Part shown: positions 6,081 to 9,388 of the stretch, one piece after another
How positions within the stretch are numbered: the stretch's first letter is position 1
Layout: each line of letters opens with the position of its first letter
Origin: Saprospiraceae bacterium
GTDB taxonomy: Bacteria; Bacteroidota; Bacteroidia; Chitinophagales; Saprospiraceae
NCBI GenBank assembly: GCA_017995875.1
Contig: JAGOIB010000079.1
Coordinates: 1-9,388 of the forward strand
Length of the DNA stretch: 9,388 bases
Direction: 5' to 3'
Program-made: the position numbers and the translations under genes
The notes under the pieces: generated by a model
The model's database searches: none
The model's input: only the letters and a program-made list of their open reading frames with translations
Told to the model about the DNA's origin: nothing

Positions 6081-7961
6081 ATGAGGTCCTACTTACTTTC
6101 CATCATCTCAGGTTTTTTATTTGTCCATGCCAGCCATGCACAGGTACTCAAAGCCTCTCCTGCAGTCGTCGGCCAAAATGTGCAATCGCATGCAGGGACA
6201 AAATCTCCCGTCATCGCTTCACCTCTGTTTAAAGAGCTTACGCACACCGCCTCCGGAAGTAAATGGGCCACGTCTGTCCGACCCACCTTCAGCAGAGAAC
6301 ACGGTACAGAAAAAGTAGAACAGATCAAGGAAGCCAAGCTGGCAGGAAAATTAAACTCCTATCATCCTTCCGAAGAACTGCAAAATGAAACACGCGCCGT
6401 TCATCCGGCCATCGGGACTAATTTTGAAGCCAACTGGTCCATTGAAGGCACCCCACCCGACAATACGCTTGCCATTTCCAATGGTGGATATATTATTACT
6501 GCCAATAATGACGGTGTTGAATATTATACCGCATCCGGTATGTTTTTATATTTCGATTACTGGCCGGATTTTTTCAATGACAATTCATTGACGGCTTCGA
6601 TCTTTGACCCTAAGGTGATCTATGATAGCGGCGCTGACCGTTTTGTAATGGTGACCCTCCATGGCTCCAATGCCAACAGTTCAAAAGTGCTGGTGTGTTT
6701 TTCAAAAACCAACAATCCGCAGGACGGTTGGTGGGTATATAAACTGACCGGTAATCCACTCAGTAATAATTGCTGGCTTGATTACCCAAGTCTGGGTGTA
6801 TCCAATAATGAAATCTATGTCACGGGAAATTTATTTCAGGGCAACTCTTTCAATCAGGCTGTCATCTATCAGATCCCAAAAGCTTCTGGATATGCCGGTG
6901 GTACTCTTGACTGGCAGTACTGGTCCGATTTGAGTGGTGATCCTTATGATGCGTTTACGTTAGTGCCTGCCTCGTATGGATATGAAGGAAATTATGGACC
7001 CGGCATTTACCTCGTGAGCAATGAATCGTCCGGTTCCAATACAATCAGGTTTTGGGATTTGACAGATGATATGTCCGGTGCTCCTGAACTTAATAGTTAT
7101 ACCATCAACACTACAGCCTACAGTCCCGCTGCCAATGCACTGCAATCCGGATCCAATGATCAACTGGACAATGGAGACTGCAGGATACAGAATGCATTCT
7201 ACCTCAATGGCATCGTTCACTTTGTATTTCACTCCGATATCGGTGAAGGATGGAATGGTATCAATTACAATCGTATCAACACCGGTAGTTTCACTAATCA
7301 GTCTGCAACGCTTGGACTTCAGGGCAGCTTTGATTATGCGTATCCTGCTGTCGTACCATTTTCAACATCTCAATCTGACAAGAGTGTGATGATCGCATTC
7401 CTGCGCAGTTCTGAAGATATCTATCCGCAGGTCAGGGTCGTCAATTGTGACAACAACATGCAATGGTCTCCTTCAACACTTGTCAAGGAAGGCGAAAACT
7501 ATGTAGATTTTCTAAACGATGATGAGCGTTGGGGTGATTATTCAGGAATTGCACGAAAGCATAACAGTTCAGGTGGGCGGATTTGGCTGGCTGGATGTTA
7601 TGGTGCAGATATACCCACCCAGGGGGTAAGCAATACCTACAAAACATGGGTCGCGGAAGTGTATGCAGGTGCAACCGTTGGATTGAAAGATCAGACAACT
7701 GTCCGCGATGTTTCTGTTTTTCCCAATCCGGCGTATGATATGGTCAACATCCTTTTCACCACTGATCTGCGTGAGCTGACGACGATTTCATTGTATGATG
7801 AAGAAGGTAGATTGCTAAAGACATTATACAAAGACACCCCACATGAAGGTGAAAACCGGTTGACATTTAATAAAGGTGCATTACCTGCCGGCTCATACCT
7901 GGTGTCTATCTCCACATCCACTAAAATCCTGAAGAATGAAAGTATTGTTATTCTTAACTAA
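6081..7961 (+). CDS. T9SS-secreted propeller-like protein with C-terminal sorting domain
   Basis: 626 residues. A signal peptide (1-20, HASHA|Q) directs Sec export. A linker of about 90 residues precedes a beta-rich body (about 113-530) that begins PPDNTLAIS and contains FDPKVIYDSGADRFVMV and, near its end, RWGDYSGIARKHNSSGGRIW. Phrases like these are typical of secreted beta-propeller proteins of Bacteroidota; I see no recognisable catalytic motif. Residues 543-626 (VSVFPNPAYDMVNI ... LPAGSYLVSI) are a type A T9SS sorting domain, so the product should cross the outer membrane through T9SS and be released or attached at the surface with this domain removed. It is divergent from the kinase, sharing a 140-bp intergenic region, which makes it a reasonable but unproven target of that system. 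The ATG at 6081 has an A-rich leader without a Shine-Dalgarno site. The following gene overlaps its 3' end by 26 bp. The body's function is unknown. Confidence 0.92.
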   Translation: MRSYLLSIISGFLFVHASHAQVLKASPAVVGQNVQSHAGTKSPVIASPLFKELTHTASGSKWATSVRPTFSREHGTEKVEQIKEAKLAGKLNSYHPSEELQNETRAVHPAIGTNFEANWSIEGTPPDNTLAISNGGYIITANNDGVEYYTASGMFLYFDYWPDFFNDNSLTASIFDPKVIYDSGADRFVMVTLHGSNANSSKVLVCFSKTNNPQDGWWVYKLTGNPLSNNCWLDYPSLGVSNNEIYVTGNLFQGNSFNQAVIYQIPKASGYAGGTLDWQYWSDLSGDPYDAFTLVPASYGYEGNYGPGIYLVSNESSGSNTIRFWDLTDDMSGAPELNSYTINTTAYSPAANALQSGSNDQLDNGDCRIQNAFYLNGIVHFVFHSDIGEGWNGINYNRINTGSFTNQSATLGLQGSFDYAYPAVVPFSTSQSDKSVMIAFLRSSEDIYPQVRVVNCDNNMQWSPSTLVKEGENYVDFLNDDERWGDYSGIARKHNSSGGRIWLAGCYGADIPTQGVSNTYKTWVAEVYAGATVGLKDQTTVRDVSVFPNPAYDMVNILFTTDLRELTTISLYDEEGRLLKTLYKDTPHEGENRLTFNKGALPAGSYLVSISTSTKILKNESIVILN

Positions 7962-8256
7962 TATAGTGCTGCTGTCTTTTTTACCATCTACGTGTCATCA
8001 CCAACAGAAACAAGCTGATGATACGGTCAAGGTTGATTCAACGTCCAATCCGCAGCCCACAGTATCTGATTCGATGACCACCGGGGTGGAAGAAACGAAT
8101 GCAACCTACAATGGCAATAATCTGGATAGCATCAGCAGAGATGACAAGCATTCAAATGGCACAGGCCATAAACACGAGGCTCCAAAACATGATAGCCCCG
8201 AGCAGATGAAGATCGACAGCATCAAGGCCGCGAAAGCCAAAAAGAAAAACGGTTAA
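7936..8256 (+). CDS. Small charged exported protein, possible lipoprotein
   Basis: 106 residues, family not recognised. The N-terminus MKVLLFLTNIVLLSFLPSTC is a hydrophobic export signal ending in C20, which could be a lipidation cysteine, although PSTC is a poor lipobox (T at -1, P at -3). The rest is hydrophilic and low in complexity: Asp/Ser/Thr-rich in the middle, then His/Lys-rich (GHKHEAPKH) with a KKK tail, probably disordered. The ATG at 7936 lies inside the preceding gene in the +1 frame, overlapping its last 26 bp including the stop, so translation is probably coupled and both products come from one transcript. The gene is supported by the signal sequence, the coupling and the lack of any other gene there. 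It could be a periplasmic or surface accessory of the secreted protein; no function is assigned. Confidence 0.7.
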   Translation: MKVLLFLTNIVLLSFLPSTCHHQQKQADDTVKVDSTSNPQPTVSDSMTTGVEETNATYNGNNLDSISRDDKHSNGTGHKHEAPKHDSPEQMKIDSIKAAKAKKKNG

Positions 8257-8264
8257 TAAAATAG

Positions 8265-8400
8265 AACGCAGATGACGCAGATATTATTTAAAAGTAGATT
8301 TTCGCAGATTAGTTTTTTACTCAACTATGTAATTCCTGATCGATAGTATGATCAAAATTTGCGTTAATCATTTTTAAAATACATCAGCGAAATCTGCGTT
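8265..8400. repeat. Intergenic element bounded by AACGCAGAT inverted ends
   Basis: AACGCAGAT at 8265-8273 and ATCTGCGTT at 8392-8400 are exact reverse complements. Related CGCAGAT and TGCGTTA words lie between them (GACGCAGAT at 8274-8282, CGCAGATTA near 8303). The 136-bp stretch has no coding potential and resembles a short imperfect dispersed repeat. It begins 8 bp after the small gene's stop, so it may also contribute to 3'-end formation. Confidence 0.5.
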
Positions 8401-8447
8401 TAAAAAACAAAACGTGCTGCCGCTAGTTTGCGCTAATTAAATAAACT

Positions 8448-8580
8448 CGCTGGTTGAAGTTTCTAAACTTCAATCCAATATAACATAGCTGTTACTATTG
8501 AAATATCATTGAAAGACAGTCTCCAGACTGGCAAGTAAAATTCAATACTGTGCCTAATGATAAATTACTGAAACAAAGTC
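8448..8580. repeat. 133-bp repeat unit, copy A
   Basis: Begins CGCTGGTTGAAG and ends AAACAAAGTC. It contains a hairpin at 8452-8475 (11-bp arms around CT, one G-T wobble in this copy) and a second at 8517-8530 (CAGTCT/AGACTG around CC). It differs from copy C at three of 133 positions by eye and directly abuts copy B. Confidence 0.92.
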
Positions 8581-8713
8581 CGCTGGTTGAAGTTTCTAAA
8601 CTTCAACCCAATATTACAAAGCTTTTATTATTCAAGTAGCATTGAAGGACAGTCTCCAGACTGGCAAGTAAAATTCAATACTGTGTCTAATGATAAATTA
8701 CTGAAACAAAGTC
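8581..8713. repeat. 133-bp repeat unit, copy B
   Basis: Exactly the length of copy A and adjoining it with no spacer. It differs from A at about ten positions, eight of them between 8616 and 8648. Both hairpins are kept, at 8585-8608 (perfect 11-bp stem) and 8650-8663. Its direct neighbour A is less like it than A is like the distant copy C. Confidence 0.92.
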
Positions 8714-8940
8714 TCAGATCATCAGTTAAATGCTCTGCCGCTAATCCTCACTAATTTGCGCTAATTAAATAAACTCGCTGGTTGAAGTTTCTAAACTTCA
8801 ACCCAATATAACATAGCTGTTACTATTGAAATATCATTGAAAGACAGTCTCCAGACTGGCAAGTAAAATTCAATACTGTGCCTAATGATAAATTATTGAA
8901 AGAAAGTCTCAGATCATCAGTTAACTGCTCTGCCGCTAAT
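8714..8940. repeat. 32-bp flank repeat following copies B and C
   Basis: The segment beginning TCAGATCATCAGTTAA at 8714-8745 recurs at 8909-8940 with one mismatch, in both cases directly after a 133-bp unit. Part of the remaining spacer, 8736-8775, also resembles the sequence before copy A (8418-8447), which lacks about 10 nt. The spacer therefore belongs to a larger duplicated framework. From 8941 to 9026 I see only A/T-rich sequence with scattered CTAAT words. Confidence 0.8.
8776..8908. repeat. 133-bp repeat unit, copy C
   Basis: Third copy, separated from B by 62 bp. It has a perfect first hairpin at 8780-8803 and a second at 8845-8858. It differs from A at three positions (a C for T in the first hairpin and two near the end). 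There is no meaningful open frame through the unit. Confidence 0.92.
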
Positions 8941-9026
8941 TCTTGCTTATTTCCACTAATTTGATTTCCCAATCCTAACCACTAACCTCCTAATCTTCTA
9001 ATCTTCGCTAATTCAAATAGCAATTA

Positions 9027-9388
9027 CTAATTAGAAATTATTTTAAACTCCGTCCTCCGATTCTGCTTCCTTCCTTCGGCAGTTGCATTGTCTGCTTTAG
9101 GCTGCGTTTCGCCAAGACCCAGGTAGGTCAATCTGGATGGATCAATGCCCTTGGAGATCAGATAGGTATACACTGATTTAGCACGCGCTTCACTGAGTAG
9201 CTGATTAGATGCATCTGTCCCTACATTGTCCGTGTGGCCACGGATTTCAATTTTCATATCTGGGATTTTCTGCATGGTGGTCAGGAGTTTTTTAAGTTCG
9301 GGATCCGAACCAGGTAACAATGTCGAAGAACCGGTTTCAAAAAAAACATTTTGCATCACCATCACTTTATTTTTTGCAGAACTCACTG
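9027..9388 (-). CDS. OmpA-family C-terminal domain protein (5' end outside window)
   Basis: The last 120 codons of a gene entering from the right; the stop TAG is at 9027-9029. The frame is open to the edge, and the GTG at 9386 is an internal codon rather than a supported start. The visible part is one OmpA-like peptidoglycan-binding domain: NVFFETGSSTL opens it, IEIRGHTDNVGTDASNQ LLSEARAKSV carries the expected peptidoglycan contacts (the Asp of HTDN and the Arg of SEARA), and KQNRRTEFKI closes it. The domain should tether an outer-membrane or periplasmic protein to peptidoglycan. The N-terminal part (barrel, TPR/PD40 or other) is not visible, so the subfamily cannot be named. It converges with the 7936-8256 gene across the repeat-rich region, and no clear terminator was seen between them. 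Confidence 0.93.
   Translation of the reverse strand, partial: VSSAKNKVMVMQNVFFETGSSTLLPGSDPELKKLLTTMQKIPDMKIEIRGHTDNVGTDASNQLLSEARAKSVYTYLISKGIDPSRLTYLGLGETQPKADNATAEGRKQNRRTEFKIISN

Noticed and set aside
8448..8908. Possible CRISPR array
   Set aside because: Units are 133 bp, two of them abut without a spacer, and there are only three copies; no cas genes are visible.

Overview
The window looks like a chromosomal accessory segment of a Bacteroidota bacterium with a type IX secretion system (T9SS). A Chitinophagales/Saprospirales-like lineage is plausible, but the sequence does not fix it. The signs are a C-terminal type A sorting domain on a secreted protein, signal peptides ending in Ala-Gln, a two-component propeller sensor kinase, VGIGT-type surface fibre repeats, A-rich leaders without clear Shine-Dalgarno sites and a TAnnTTTG-like promoter box.

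Layout. (1) 1-1615, minus strand: 5' part of a secreted fibre/adhesin gene running off the left edge, with eleven YadA-head-like 14-residue repeats followed by VGIGT-type shaft units. It has no stop codon inside the window. (2) 1616-2217: gene-free DNA with a perfect 54-bp palindrome, several short hairpins, a terminator-like stem-loop and runs of 7-, 6- and 8-bp tandem repeats. (3) 5940-2218, minus strand: a sensor histidine kinase (14 propeller blades, Y_Y_Y, membrane span, HisKA_3, HATPase) followed 30 bp later by a NarL/LuxR-type response regulator. They are very probably one operon; the kinase starts with GTG and the regulator with TTG. (4) 5941-6080: divergent intergenic region with an imperfect dyad and a candidate promoter. 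(5) 6081-8256, plus strand: a T9SS-secreted propeller-like protein overlapped by a small charged exported protein or lipoprotein. (6) 8257-9026: gene-free repeat region with three 133-bp units, each carrying two hairpins. (7) 9027-9388, minus strand: the C-terminal OmpA/peptidoglycan-binding domain of a gene entering from the right.

How it may work together (inference): the kinase senses a periplasmic or imported ligand through its double propeller and phosphorylates the adjacent regulator. The divergently transcribed secreted protein and the downstream adhesin are the nearest candidate targets. No complete mobile element, RNA gene or CRISPR array was seen. The least ordinary content is the two hairpin-rich intergenic regions. 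They lie over 6 kb apart yet share one hairpin family with compensatory arm changes, which suggests a dispersed palindromic repeat of this genome.
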